Below are positions 33,973 through 45,470 of a stretch of DNA of 64,000 nucleotides, in pieces. The position numbers and the translations under genes are program-made. The stretch lies in NCBI GenBank assembly GCA_015179125.1, contig WHVA01000023.1, positions 186,001 to 250,000 of the forward strand, written 5' to 3'. The notes under the pieces were generated by a model. That model ran no database searches. It saw only the letters and a program-made list of their open reading frames with translations, and was not told the DNA's origin. The first letter of the stretch is position 1. The number at the start of each line of letters is the position of its first letter. This DNA is from Gautieria morchelliformis. Taxonomy: Eukaryota > Basidiomycota > Agaricomycetes > Gomphales > Gomphaceae.

Positions 33973-36900
33973 CCGGTTTGCCTGTCTTGAAGTAGAGAAT
34001 GAAAAGCCCCCACTCCCCTCACTTCGTACAGACCCACCGGATAAAGTCACATAAAAACCAAATCCGACACCCCATCCACCTCGCATCCGCCCTTGGGAGA
34101 GACGCCTCCCGAAGTGCTATGTTGTTGCTGCCACCCCTGGCCCCAAGTCACTAGTCATTAAGGTGGAGAGCCAGATGACAGATACGGCAGAAGTCAAATC
34201 TGGACCCGCCCTTGTCGATTGCGGTGCCACTGGTCAGTTTATAGACCAGGACTATGTGGAACGGAACTGACTGACCACGCGGAAGTTGCAACGTGCAATC
34301 CCGGTGTTCAATGTGGATGGAAGCCCCAATGAGGCAGGGTCCATCACGGAGATAGTAGACACAATTCTCCGCTACGATGGACACACAGAACCCACTTCCT
34401 TTGCAGTCACCAGCCTGGGGAAGCAAGACATCATCCTCGGGTTTACCTGGCTTCAGGAGCACAACCCGGAGATCGATTGGCAGACTCGGAAGGTACTGAT
34501 GAGTCGATGCCCAGCCAAGTGTCACATGTGTCGGTTGGAAGTGCGGAAGGAGCGCCAGGAGCAGCGGAAGACTGAACGGCTCATACAGACATGTCATTCT
34601 GGCCCCCATCCACTGCTTGCAGAAGAAGACTCAGAAGCGGAATTTGAACCGGCTCCCAATTCCAATTCCAATTCCAATTCCGATTCCGACTCCGATGCCA
34701 TCTGACTTGGCCTGGAAGACACTCTGGCGGAAGGGGAGCGCTCGCTGTACGTGAACCTTCCACTGGAAGCGGAACACATCCGCGCCACCGGAAATATTTC
34801 ACAACGCCTTGCTGAAGCCTCCAAGAAGCATGATAAAGCGGAGGCGGAAATTCTGGAGTACCTGCGGGAGTTCGAGGACGTCTTTGCCAAGGAGTCGTTT
34901 GATGCCCTGCCTCCACGGAAGCTGTGGGACCATGCCATCGAGTTGGAGTCTGGGTCAAAGCCCACCAACTGCAAGGTCTACCCGCTGTCACCCAAGGAGC
35001 AGGTAGAGCTCGATGCATTCCTTGCGGAAAACCTCCGTACAGGGAGGGTCCGCCCCTCCAAGTCACCCATGGCATCTCCGGTGTTCTTCATCAAGAAGAA
35101 GGATGGCTCGCTCAGACTTGTGCAGGATTACCGGGCCTTGAATGCGATCACGATCAAGAACCGGTACCCCATTCCACTCATTTTTGAACTGATCACACAA
35201 CTCCGCGGGGCAAGGTACTTCACTAAGCTGGATGTCCGCTGGGGCTTCAATAATGTTCGGATCCGGGAGGGAGACGAGTGGAAGGCCGCATTCCGCACCA
35301 ACCAAGGACTCTTTGAGCCACAGGTCATGTTCTTTGGCCTCACCAACAGTCCTGCCACGTTCCAGACGATGATGAATGACATCTTCCGTGACATGATAGC
35401 AGAAGGGGTTGTCTGTGTCTACCTCAATGACATCCTCATCTTCATAAAAACAATGTCGGAACATTGGGAGGTTGTGTGGAGAGTGCTGGAATGGCTCTGG
35501 GAGTACAACCTGTGTCTCAAGCTGGAAAAGTGCAAATTTGAGCGGACGTGGATAGAGTATCTTGGGGTGATTGTGTCGGAAGGAAAGGTGGAAATGGACC
35601 CGGTCAAAGTTTCCGGTGTATCGGATTGGCCCGTGCCACGGAACAAGAAGGAGGTCCAGTCCTTCATTGGGTTTGTCAATTTCTACCGGCGGTTCATCAA
35701 GGACTTCTCCCGCCATGCCCGTGCCCTCTTTGACCTCACCAAGAAGGAGGTTGGATGGCGGTGGGGAGAGCCGGAACGGGCCTCCTTTGACAAACTCAAG
35801 GAGCTGATCACTTCTGCCCTGGTCCTGATCTTTCCTGATGACTCTCACCCTTATCGAGTCGAGACGGATTCTTCCGACACAGCTACCGGAGCGATCTTGT
35901 CACAACAGTCATCGGAAGATGGTGGGGGTGGCATCCGATTGCCTTCTTCTCTAAAAGCCTTAGTCCGGTCGAGCGGAACTATGAGATCCACGACAAGGAG
36001 ATGCTGGCAATCATCCGAGCGCTGGAGGAGTGGCGACACTTCCTTGAGGGTGCTCTATGCCCGTTTGAGATCTAGACAGACCACAAGAACCTTGAGTACT
36101 TCCGCACGTCTAAGAAGTTGAACCGACGACAAGGACGGTGGTCCCTACACCTGTCCCGGTTTGACTTCATGCTCCACCACCACCCCAGCCGCACCATGGG
36201 CAAGCCCGATGCCCTATCCTGCCGTGCGGATCATGGAAGTGGAAGTGGAGACAACACTGATATGACACTGCTCCGCCCAAGTCTCTTTGCAATCCACACC
36301 CTCAAAGGAGTGACTGCAGTTGGGGCGGAAGCGGAAATGCTCCGGGACATCCGGAGGCAGTACCGGAATGGAGCGAAGGAGGAGTCGGTGGTGAAGGCGG
36401 TGGAGGAACTTCAGAAAGGGCACTCACGGTTGGTACGGGCAGCAGAATGGTCGGAACGTGATGGGCTGCTCCACTTCAGAGGCAAGGTCTATGTTCCAGG
36501 TGGGGCAGACCTCCGCCGCCGCATTGTGTCCCAGCACCATGACACACGTGTCTCTGGGCATGCTGGCAGGTGGAAGACGCTGGATTAGTGGCTCGGAACT
36601 ACTGGTGGCCTCAGATGTCCCGCTACATTGGACAGTACGTGAAGACATGTGACCTTTGTCTCCGAACCAAAGTGCAACAACATCCGCCCATCGGAGAACT
36701 TGTTCCACTCCCGATTCCAGAATCCCGCTGGAACACCATCAGTGTCGACTTCATCGTTGAACTCCCAGAGTCTCATGGCTACGACGCAATCATGAACATC
36801 GTGGACTCGGTAAGCAAGGTGTCCCACTTCATTCCGACGCACACGACAATCACAGCCCTCGGAGCGGCCTGCCTGTTCCTTGCCCATGTCTGGAAGTTGC

Positions 36901-38032
36901 ATGGGCTCCCGAAGCAAGTCGTTTCCGACCGAGGTCCGCAATTTGTCATGGAACTGACTTGGGAGCTCTACCGCCTGCTTGGCATAAAGCTGGCTACCAC
37001 CACAGCATACCATCCACAGGGTGACGGACAGACGGAACGGGTCAATCAGGAGTTGGAGCAATATCTCCGCCTCTTTGTCAATGAGAGGCAGGATGACTAG
37101 GAGAGTTACTTCCACTGGCGGAATTCCAATACAACAACCATGTACATTCCGCCACACAACAGACCCCCTTCATGCTCGACTCCGGACGACACCCGCAGAT
37201 GGGCTTCGAGCCACGCCAGGCAGAGTCCCGACTCGAGACAGTCAATGAGTTCCGAGACCGGATGGACTCCACCCTTTCGGAAGCCAAGTCAGCCCTTGCG
37301 AAGGCCAAGGATGACATGGTAAGGTACTACAACCAATGCCGGGTTCCTGCCCCAGAGTACCAAGTTGGAGACAAGGTGTATCTAGATGCAAGTGACATCC
37401 GCACCACATGCGCTTCGCAGAAGCTTGCCCACCGCTACCTTGGGCCCTTCACAGTGATGCGGAGGGTCGGACGGAATGCATACCGCCTCCGACTTCCAAT
37501 GTCCATGTCCCGCCTCCACCCCGTCTTCAACGTGGTGAAGTTACTCCCTATGCTTGAGGACCCAATTCCAGGTTGGAAGGCTCGTCCGCCACCTCCACTG
37601 GAAATTGTAGATGGGGAAGAGCACTATGTGGTGGAACGGATCCTGGACAGCCAGTTTGTGCAAGGACGACTCCAATTCCTTGTGAAATGGGAAGGGTATG
37701 GGTATGAGGAGAATTCGTGGGTCCCAGAGCAAGATGTCTCCGCTCCGGACAAACTCTGTGAGTTCTATAGGACACACCCTGGTGCCCCTCGGGACACCCT
37801 GTTTTCCATTTCCAGTTCCGACTCTGCTTATGGTTCCGAGTCCATCTCCGCCTCCGCTTTCGGAAATGATTCCGCTTCTGGGAGACCTTCCACCAGTTCT
37901 GTTTGCTTTGCCAGTTCCACTCCAATTTCCGACTTCCACTCTCGGAACAGTGTCAGAAATCAAGCGACTTGCGTAATAGGTGGCATCAAGGGTCGATCAA
38001 GGGTCAGGGAGGTCAGGGGGATGCAGGGTTGA
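33950..38032 (+). pseudogene. pol: Copy F Pol, broken; RT active site mutated
   Basis: Protease to chromodomain as in copy B. The RT motif reads YLND instead of YLDD (near 35428), which should abolish polymerase activity. Stops include TAG at 36073 (Trp codon in IWTDH), TAG near 36586 and TAG near 37098, with a frameshift near 35930. The chromodomain (HYVVERILDSQFV...SWVPEQD, about 37620-37740) remains. A deletion then joins pol directly to the 3' LTR, and the Ser-rich LTR tail still follows in frame. Confidence 0.92.
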
Positions 38033-38244
38033 TGGCAGGTGCCAAGTGTTGTCCCTGGCTGTGCAGCGTAGTATAATACGGGCTCGCTGACATTGGGGGT
38101 CCTTAGACTTTTCTCTTTGGATCTCCCCTTGTCAGGTGAGAATCCCCTCTCTTGTATACTCTGTTCATTTATACATACTTTGGATTTCCCCTTGTCAGTT
38201 GTGTGGTAGTGCGATCTCCACAACCAGCCAGGGTTGCCCTTACA
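37791..38244 (+). repeat. 3' LTR of copy F, 5'-trimmed
   Basis: It begins GGGACACCC without the TGTCA start and ends CCCTTACA at 38244. The missing part includes the polypurine tract, so the deletion happened after integration. Confidence 0.93.
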
Positions 38245-39417
38245 GAACACCCCTTATTGCCCAGGTGGTCTGACTACAATGGCTCAGAAGACCCTTTTGG
38301 GACGATCCCAGAAGGTTGGGAAAAAGATCCTGCAAGGGGTAAATTGAGACGCCACGCAGCCCATAGACCAAAGGTAGATGAGCTGGACGAGTACAAGACA
38401 TTCATGTTGGGTATAATAGAGGATATGGACTCAGAGACACTGCACAATATGATAAGAAGATGTGCAGGCCTAGTAGAAAACTTGTCCACTGAAAATCTTG
38501 AAGCCTCAATAACTTCAACTGATATTTTCACTTCAGACCCATCCACGACGTCGAAGAGGCAGCACAGGACGCGCTTCACAGCAAAAGAGAAAGGGAAGTG
38601 GAGGGCGGCATTGCCCCCCAAAGCAAAGCCTGTGGAGTCGGGCACAGCTGACAACATACTTCCTGATGAGCAGGTTGCCTTGAACCTACACCATGCTTTC
38701 AATGGCAAAATGAGGGTGTATCCACAGGCAAGGGGAAACTTACATCACCCCAACAGGACAACTGTGATATTGCCTGGCATTTGCCAACTGAGAAACATGA
38801 AGCCGGGCGAGACTGCCCAACCAAGGTTACCACATAGGTACCAGCCTCCTGCAACTGCACAAATACTGCGGGATGGATATCTAGCAAAAACTCTGCTCAG
38901 TAAAAAATTCCCTCACGCTGACCTTGACATTGACTCTGACGAGTCAGAATCTACATCATCAAGTGACTCAATGGCAAGATACAGAGCTAAACAAAAGAAA
39001 CAGGCTTACAAGGAGAAGCTCAAACATCATGTAAAAAAGGTGTCTAGTGTAAAAATTTTGGACCCAGACCCATATGATGGTGCCGCCGACTTCGACACCT
39101 TCAAACAGTGGACTTTTGAGGTTAACAACTGGTTCGAAACGCCCAATTTCCCTAGAAAATTCTATGTAAGACACATGAAGAAGTTCATGAAAGGGAAGGC
39201 AGTGAAATACTATATGACCTTTGTGGCCCCGCAGGCTGATGCGTACACAGTGGAGACACTAGGCAAAGAACTTTTTGACTTCTGTTTCCCTGCACGGTTC
39301 AGGCAACAAATGCGCACCAAATTCTACGAGGCTTCCCAGGGAAAGAAGACAATCCGTGAATTCATATGAAACCTTTGCTCTCTAGCAACAAGATTACCTG
39401 ACATCATGGAGTTTCAC

Positions 39418-40698
39418 CTAGTTGTCAAGATTGGTTTTTAGGCGTTAATATCGTGTATTAGTGAACACAGTGAATGCCCGAATGACTTGTGCGAATAAGT
39501 ATGCCGTTCGGCGAATAGGTGAACCAATAAATGTTCACAAGATAAGAGGGCTGCCCGAATGGGGCTCACCCTAGCTACAGTCGTAGTGAAATAGCCTGTG
39601 GTACTTGACAATGTAACGTGCAAGGTCTCACGGAAGGGCTGTCTAAGTCTCGACAATCCCTTCGCCGGCGAAGGTGCTCCTTCGGAGCCCTTCGCCAACA
39701 GCACAGAGAATAGTTCGAAGGCTAAGGTAACGAAGAGGAAGTATGAGAACTCAACAGTGATGCCTAAGTCCTCTGCTGGCCGAAGATAGAATCTCCAAGA
39801 GAAGGCTCAAGACGATGATCACAGCGAGGTCAAGTTTGCACAAGATGGACGACGTATGATAATTGAACTGGAGAATATACATGCGAATGTAAACTACTTA
39901 TATCGAATGCTTGTAAGGCATCAGCGAATAGGAAAGAGGCCATTGTGAGTCAGGGTTGGATAGGGGTGTGCAGTCATGATACTAAGTAGATGGAATAAAC
40001 ATACAATAGAGTGAGGGAAGGGTGCAAACATGAAACGACGGAGAGTAAAGGTGGCGAAGGCATTCATGTACAAAACCATGTCTTGGGACCCACATACATG
40101 CTACCCTGCATGGACTCTTTGTCCACTGGGTTGATCCCGCACGACCTACGGAAGGGACGTCCTGCGACACACTTTGGCCATATGAACACCCAAAGGGGTT
40201 GGATTAAGAAGGTGATGGGGTTAGTGATGAACCATCTTGCTGGGTAAATGGTATTGATCATTTTTTGATGGCGTGCCTGCTGGCGAAATGCGCGAGCAGC
40301 GAATAGCGGTTCAGAGAAATGCGAGGAATGGCAAACGGGAATGACATAGGGGAGAAGTGGTTGAAGTGGAGGGCAAAGCCGAGCGAACATGGGAGAGGAG
40401 TGGCGAAAGGGGAAATGGGCATAACAAGGTCCAGGAAATACACAAGTCATGACAGTCCGATCATAGGAACACCATCGAAAGAGGGTTGAGCAGAGGAGGT
40501 GATATGCCCAGCGATGACTGCTAAGTTAGTTCAGGGACGTCAATCGTGCTTCGACAGCGTGGCCATGGTAAATGGCACGAATAGCGAGGATCGGTTGCCG
40601 AACACGGCAAGGGCGGTCAGAACAAACACGAAGGTGGAGTGAGAAAATAGGAGAACTGAGCATCTGAGTATGGGAAATAGACGCGTTATGACACTAGT
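39418..40698 (+). mobile_element. S1d: solo LTR in gypsy-2 gag
   Basis: 1271 bp (39423-40693), TGTCAAGATTGG to TTATGACA, flanked by perfect 5-bp duplications CTAGT (39418-39422 and 40694-40698). Removing it restores the gag frame (MEFHLVQQLWNG). Its last 240 bp are a diverged repeat of the preceding 270 bp, with an internal CAAGTCATGACA at 40454. Confidence 0.9.
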
Positions 40699-41123
40699 CC
40701 AGCAGCTGTGGAATGGTGCAAACAGCTACTTAAGATTAGAATGGACGAAGGTGGGAATGTCAGACGAATACACAGACCTGGTAATGCTAGAAGAAGCCGC
40801 TGAAAGGTTTGAACAAGTGGAACATCTTAGGCTGTACGAGGAGTGCAGAAACTCTCTATGCCCCAGGGATGACAATAGATCCACGCTGAGGAAATGGGAT
40901 GACTATTTGCGCCCAGACTCTGGAAGTCACCGAACAAAGGAAGCACAGTTGCAGACAGCGCAGATCCCACAAAACTACAAACCAGTTAGCGTGAGAGGAA
41001 GGGACAGGGTGACATCACCAAGTCAACACAAAGGAGGCCCTCGACCAAGGGAAGGTCGCAGGCCCTCAAAGTCATCCCCACGGCTGTCTGAGGAACTAAA
41101 GGATGAGCTCAGAGCAAAAGGCC

Positions 41124-41764
41124 TTTACTGTTAGGAAACCAGACTGTACAGTACCCAATGACCCACTCACCCTTCTCTGTCCCTCCAGTCACTTTCCACT
41201 CCTTCCCCTCGTTGAGCTTCCACCATCCAGTGAGTCAAACGAGTTCACCGAGGCGTGCACGCGCGCACCGAGTCGAGTCGAGCCGAGTTGAGGAGCCGCG
41301 CGAGCCCACGCGAGCTCACGGGCTCATTACGCCGCATTCACACCACGGATCAGCCGGACGATCGAGCCCCATCTATTTTCCTTTCCCTTTCTTCACCTGA
41401 CCTGACCCTGTTCCATTCGCGATCGTATTATGTTGCTCCACAATATGTACACGTACCTAGTTCCCCCTCCCCGATATACCCCATGAACGCTCCACACCCA
41501 TCTCCAACCCTCGGTCCACCATCGTCTGACCTTCCTCTCGCCCATGCCCCCTCAATCTCTCCATTAGTTACCTTAGATACATTTGTATAAAAGACCGAGC
41601 GACATTCTCAATTAAAACCACCACTTCTACTGGTCATTTTCCCCCGCGCTCAAGTTCTAAGCGCATCGAGTCCTTGCTGAAATATTCCGGGTCACCCCAG
41701 ACCCCAATTCCTTAGCTACACTTAGTAGCACACCCCATAGTTACCAAGTATTCTTTAGATTTAC
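41124..41764 (+). mobile_element. S3: 631-bp LTR-like insert in the zinc knuckle
   Basis: 41129-41759 is flanked by 5-bp direct repeats TTTAC. Removing it rejoins the gag frame (KGLY-FLCRQQGHL). It starts TGTTAGGAAACC and contains a TATAAAAG box at about 41587, but ends CTTTAGA, not CA. That is unusual for an LTR, so the class is uncertain. Confidence 0.65.
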
Positions 41765-42760
41765 TTCCTATGCAGACAGCAGGGACACCTCTCATGGGAC
41801 TGCCCCAACAAAACGAGCGTTCCCTGCACAAGGGACGGTCGACTGCCAGGGGTACAGGCCGCCACGGTGAATGTGGGGCAAAACCTCATAGACCTTGATA
41901 AGCTAGCAAAGGAAAACATCGAACTTCAGCTAAAAAACATCCGACGACAAGCGGAAATCCCACCGTACCTACTTCATTACTCAGGAAATATGTGGGCTGA
42001 CCCCCGCTGAACGCTGCATATGACCGTGACCGGGTCAAGATGGGACGGAGAACCCTGGTCAGACGTCACAAACAACCCCAGGAGGTTGAACAGACACCAG
42101 TTAGCTACTCAAGACATAGAGAGGATCGCTCACAACCGGAGGTGTGATGAACTCCAAGACAACCAAAATAGCGCCAATAGTGGAAATGAATATGAGTTCT
42201 CAGAGGACAGAAGTGACGAGGGTCTCTCACCAATGACATGTGCAATAAGAAGTCTGGTCCTGCTTGAAAAAAATCCCAGAGAGGAGCTGCCAACGCTTAT
42301 GTGGGATATTGACGGTGCAGACTATGATGCTCCAGATGACGAGGAGGTCACAGATGACATCTTAATGAATGTGTCCGCAAAACCTATGACTGACACTTGG
42401 GCTGTAAAATCAAGGGGGGAATTAGCAAAATCCCCACAGCTGACTCAGAGAATGGAACACAATGCTAGTAAACCAAAAGACTTCAAAAGGGTCATACCCA
42501 AGGCAATCATAGTAATGGCAAAAATAAATGGAAAGGATGTACGAGCATTGTTAGATTTGGGTTCTCTGGCCGACTTCGTCTCCACAACGCTGGTGGACCA
42601 GCTATGCCTACCAGTGGAACATATAGTGAAGCCCTTACCATGCCAATTGGCAGCCTCAGGCTCGAGAATGATGATAACTTGCTCAACAACTGTGAATTTT
42701 GCCTATAACGAAATAAATGAACAATGATGATTTGACATCATCAACCTTGAAAATTATGAC
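41765..42760 (+). pseudogene. gypsy-2 zinc knuckle and protease region
   Basis: The zinc knuckle CRQQGHLSWDC is followed by a linker and, after a frame break near 42010, the frame 42020-42727. It carries an acidic segment and a retropepsin-like motif GKDVRALLDLGSLADFVS, in which the usual D-S/T-G reads D-L-G. It then breaks at TGA 42725 and continues FDIINLENYDL before the RT deletion. The changed catalytic triad suggests loss of protease activity. Confidence 0.75.
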
Positions 42761-42761
42761 C

Positions 42762-43130
42762 TGCAAACCGTGGCTCCGATAGCATTCTGGTCTGCAAAAT
42801 TCAATTCAGCACGACAGAACTATTCAGAAAAACTTGTCTGCACGGCAACATAGATGGATCGACATACTGAGCGACTTTGACTTCGAGATCATATACATTC
42901 CTGGCGAGGCAAACATCATAGCAGATGTGTTATCACGAATGTACAATGCAGAACCTGCAGGAGTGGTAAGAGCAGCATCTGAGTACATAATTGAGGAAGA
43001 CATACTAATGACGCCAAACACAAAAAATGGTACCCTGTACCCTCTAAGTACAGGACATGAGGCCAACACATCTTTACTAATGCACCTAAATGCGACTGGA
43101 GTCGCTATTTGGCCTCCTGCGCAAACATGA
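42762..43130 (+). pseudogene. gypsy-2 RNase H remnant; RT deleted
   Basis: TVAPIAFWSAKFNSARQNY is followed, after another small deletion, by QHRWIDILSDFDFEIIYIPG and EANIIADVLSRMY, the C-terminal end of Ty3/gypsy RNase H. No RT motif (YLDD or YVDD) lies between protease and RNase H, so the RT and most of RNase H are gone. Confidence 0.8.
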
Positions 43131-43390
43131 GCCGGTCGATCAATAAGGGCACTGAAACAGTATGACGAGGTTGACGCCACCATAAGACCACTTACAATGA
43201 AACCAGCTAAGAACACTGCCAAAGGAATCAACCCTCCTAGAGGGACATGAAACTGGAGGGTGCAAAGAAAAAGTAGCTCTGATGCCTGCAACGTGGCCGG
43301 TCCTTCCAAATTTGTGACTCTGCAAGCTCACACGCTGGAAGAGGATACAAACCCGGAAATCAAAACCCCTCAAATTAATGAGGATCTATT

Positions 43391-44911
43391 TTGGCTGCAC
43401 CATCCTTCAAAGAGATGGTATCAATGTTCAACCCCTCATTCCAGTTCCATACTATCTTAAGAGAACTGTATCAAAAAGACAAATTTTTTAAGGGAATAAT
43501 CAAAAATTTACCACACCACCACAATTTTCTGATGCAGGAAGGCCTGCTCTACATCAAGATGAGTGGAGAATTGCGCCTCTGCATCCTGGATGGATGGCAT
43601 CCACGGTAACAAAGGGATAAAGGAATGTGTCATATCACATGTACACTCCTTGTTAGCGCATCTAGGAGGCCATAAAACATACTATTACTTACAAGATCAC
43701 GTATGGTGGCCCAGGATATATGCTGGGCACAAAGGACTTTTGTGAGAGCTGTCACACATGTGCCGTCATGAAACCGGTGAACCAGAAACCATTCGGGAAT
43801 TTAAAACCACTAAAAGTACCAAATCACCGATGGCAGCAGATCGGTATCGATTTGGTAGGACCGCTCCCAATAGCTAGCAATAGAAGTGGTGAATTTGACA
43901 TGATATGTGTAATAATAGACCACTTAACCTCCATGATACACCTCGCCCCGTCGAAATAGACATACGGCATGAAGCAGATAGCGGAGCTGGTCTTCAATAC
44001 AGTGTACAAATTACATGGTATCCCTGAAGTCATAATTAGTGACAGGGATTCGCTATCCACATCTGCATTCTGGGAGAAATTACACACCCTAATAGGCACA
44101 GAGCTGCACATGTCCACGGCTTATCACCCGCAAACCGACAGCGCAATGGAACGGGCGAACAGGACAAACACACAGATGCTTAGAATGGTGGTGGCAGCGG
44201 ACCAAAAAGACTGGGTCTTGAAGCTGCCGGCAATTGAGTTTGCATCCAACAGTGCAAGATCGGACACAACGGGTTTCACTCCTTTCTTCCTGAACTGTGG
44301 AAAGACCGATGATATGGGACTCGGGATGAGAGCAGTTGCCAGGAGTAAGGTGTTTTGCACAAAAGTTAAAAGACGTGCTGGTAGCTGCACATGACTCAAT
44401 ACTTACCCAATGCGTGAAACAGACCCACAAGGCTAACAGGAAGAGACGGCCTGCTCCTTTCAGAGTAGGGGACCTAGTTTACCTGTCAACAACAAATCTA
44501 AAGCTTCCGAAAGGAAGGGCTCGTAAACTATCGCCAAAATATATAGGTCCCTACAGAATAACAAAAGAGTTAGTAGAGGGAACAACATACAAGCTGGCTT
44601 TACCAAACGAGCTACTAGCATGAGACATACACCCCATGTTCCACGCTAACCTATTACACATACATGTGGCAAATGATGACCGACACTTCCCTGGATGATC
44701 TGTGATGCAGGTTACCGATCTAGGGGATGCCCTGTTAGAATGGCACGTAAAAGGAATAGAAACCCACTGCAACTCTGGAAAGGACACCTGGTTTCAGGTC
44801 CTATGGCAGAGCAATGACAGGACCTGGCTTCCCTTCGCATCAGTAAAGCATCTGGCAGCGATGGTCACTTACCTAGACGAACAAGACGTAACTAGAATTG
44901 ATGACCCTTAA
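43391..44911 (+). pseudogene. gypsy-2 integrase
   Basis: An HHCC zinc finger (LAHLGGHKTYYYL...CESCHTCAVMK) precedes the catalytic core. Core Asp in IGIDLVGPLP, second Asp in ISDRDSLSTSAFW, Glu in DSAMERANRT, then a GPY/F-type segment (LSPKYIGPYRI) and a C-terminal part ending at 44911. Stops at about 43608 and 43958 and frameshifts near 43735 and 44350 disable it. The terminal WLPFASVKHL block takes the place of a chromodomain, but I cannot call it one. Confidence 0.85.
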
Positions 44912-45470
44912 TAAAAGAAAAAAAAAACCTTTATCTTTGCTGAAGGGCACCGGTCAGCCTCCTCCGGATATAGAGCAGATGTTGGACTTACCGTAACAGG
45001 AAACAACCCCCCCCCCCCCCCGATCGACAGCAACGGAGGATAATCATAATGGTTATGTAATACAGCATATATGAGTATATAATATAAGAGTATTAATAAC
45101 AACATATAGGAATATATAGTAGTATTTACAAGATAGAATAACAGATATTTGGATAGATACTTCTAATAGATATGAGTAGGAGTATTAGTATAAATAGTTA
45201 TAATGATATAGTGTATCTTAAAAGTGGGTAGAAAAAATAAGAAGAGGGGTAAAAATAAGAAGAGGTGTTCTCGTCGGCGGAGCTGCCGCTCGGGGAGGGA
45301 CAAACGTAAATTTAGTTATATCCCAACAATAAGATTGGCATGTACTTTCATCCTCTTCTTTTCTATAATCTGAGAATAAAATGGGTGAAGCTACAGGTAA
45401 TAAAAAGTTGTGAGCATCCGCCAACACAATTACACTGATAATACTGATCGACAGAGACATTTCCTATAAA
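44912..45470. other. A/T-rich spacer with C15 tract
   Basis: A run of 15 C at 45007-45021, then about 200 bp of TATA-rich DNA. No coding frame. It separates integrase from the extra ORF of gypsy-2. Confidence 0.6.

Larger units (their letters stand above)
32136..38249 (+). mobile_element. Copy F: full-span chromovirus, decayed
   Basis: Inserted in gypsy-2 gag; the flanks are GAACG (32136-32140) and GAACA (38245-38249), a duplication with one mutation. 5' LTR is 32141-32612, 3' LTR 37791-38244. An internal deletion at 37790/37791 removed the end of pol, the polypurine tract and the first bases of the 3' LTR. It carries many C-to-T and G-to-A changes relative to B and E, several stops and small deletions. 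Confidence 0.93.
31605..41128 (+). pseudogene. gag: gypsy-2 Gag in four pieces
   Basis: Pieces: 31605-32140, 38250-39422, 40699-41128, with the zinc-knuckle Cys/His after 41765. It begins MVTCSGRSYAEPHH and has an acidic N-terminus. The gag core is LDPDPYDGAADFDTFKQW, VNNWFETPNFPRKFYVRHM, MKGKAVKYYMTFVAP and LFDFCFPARFRQQMRTKF, followed by a basic C-terminus (GGPRPREGRRPSKSSPRLS). In-frame stops lie at 31962 (TGA) and 39367 (TGA replacing an expected Arg codon in EFI*NLCS). The zinc knuckle CRQQGHLSWDC lies at about 41773-41805, cut from the rest by S3. Confidence 0.85.
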
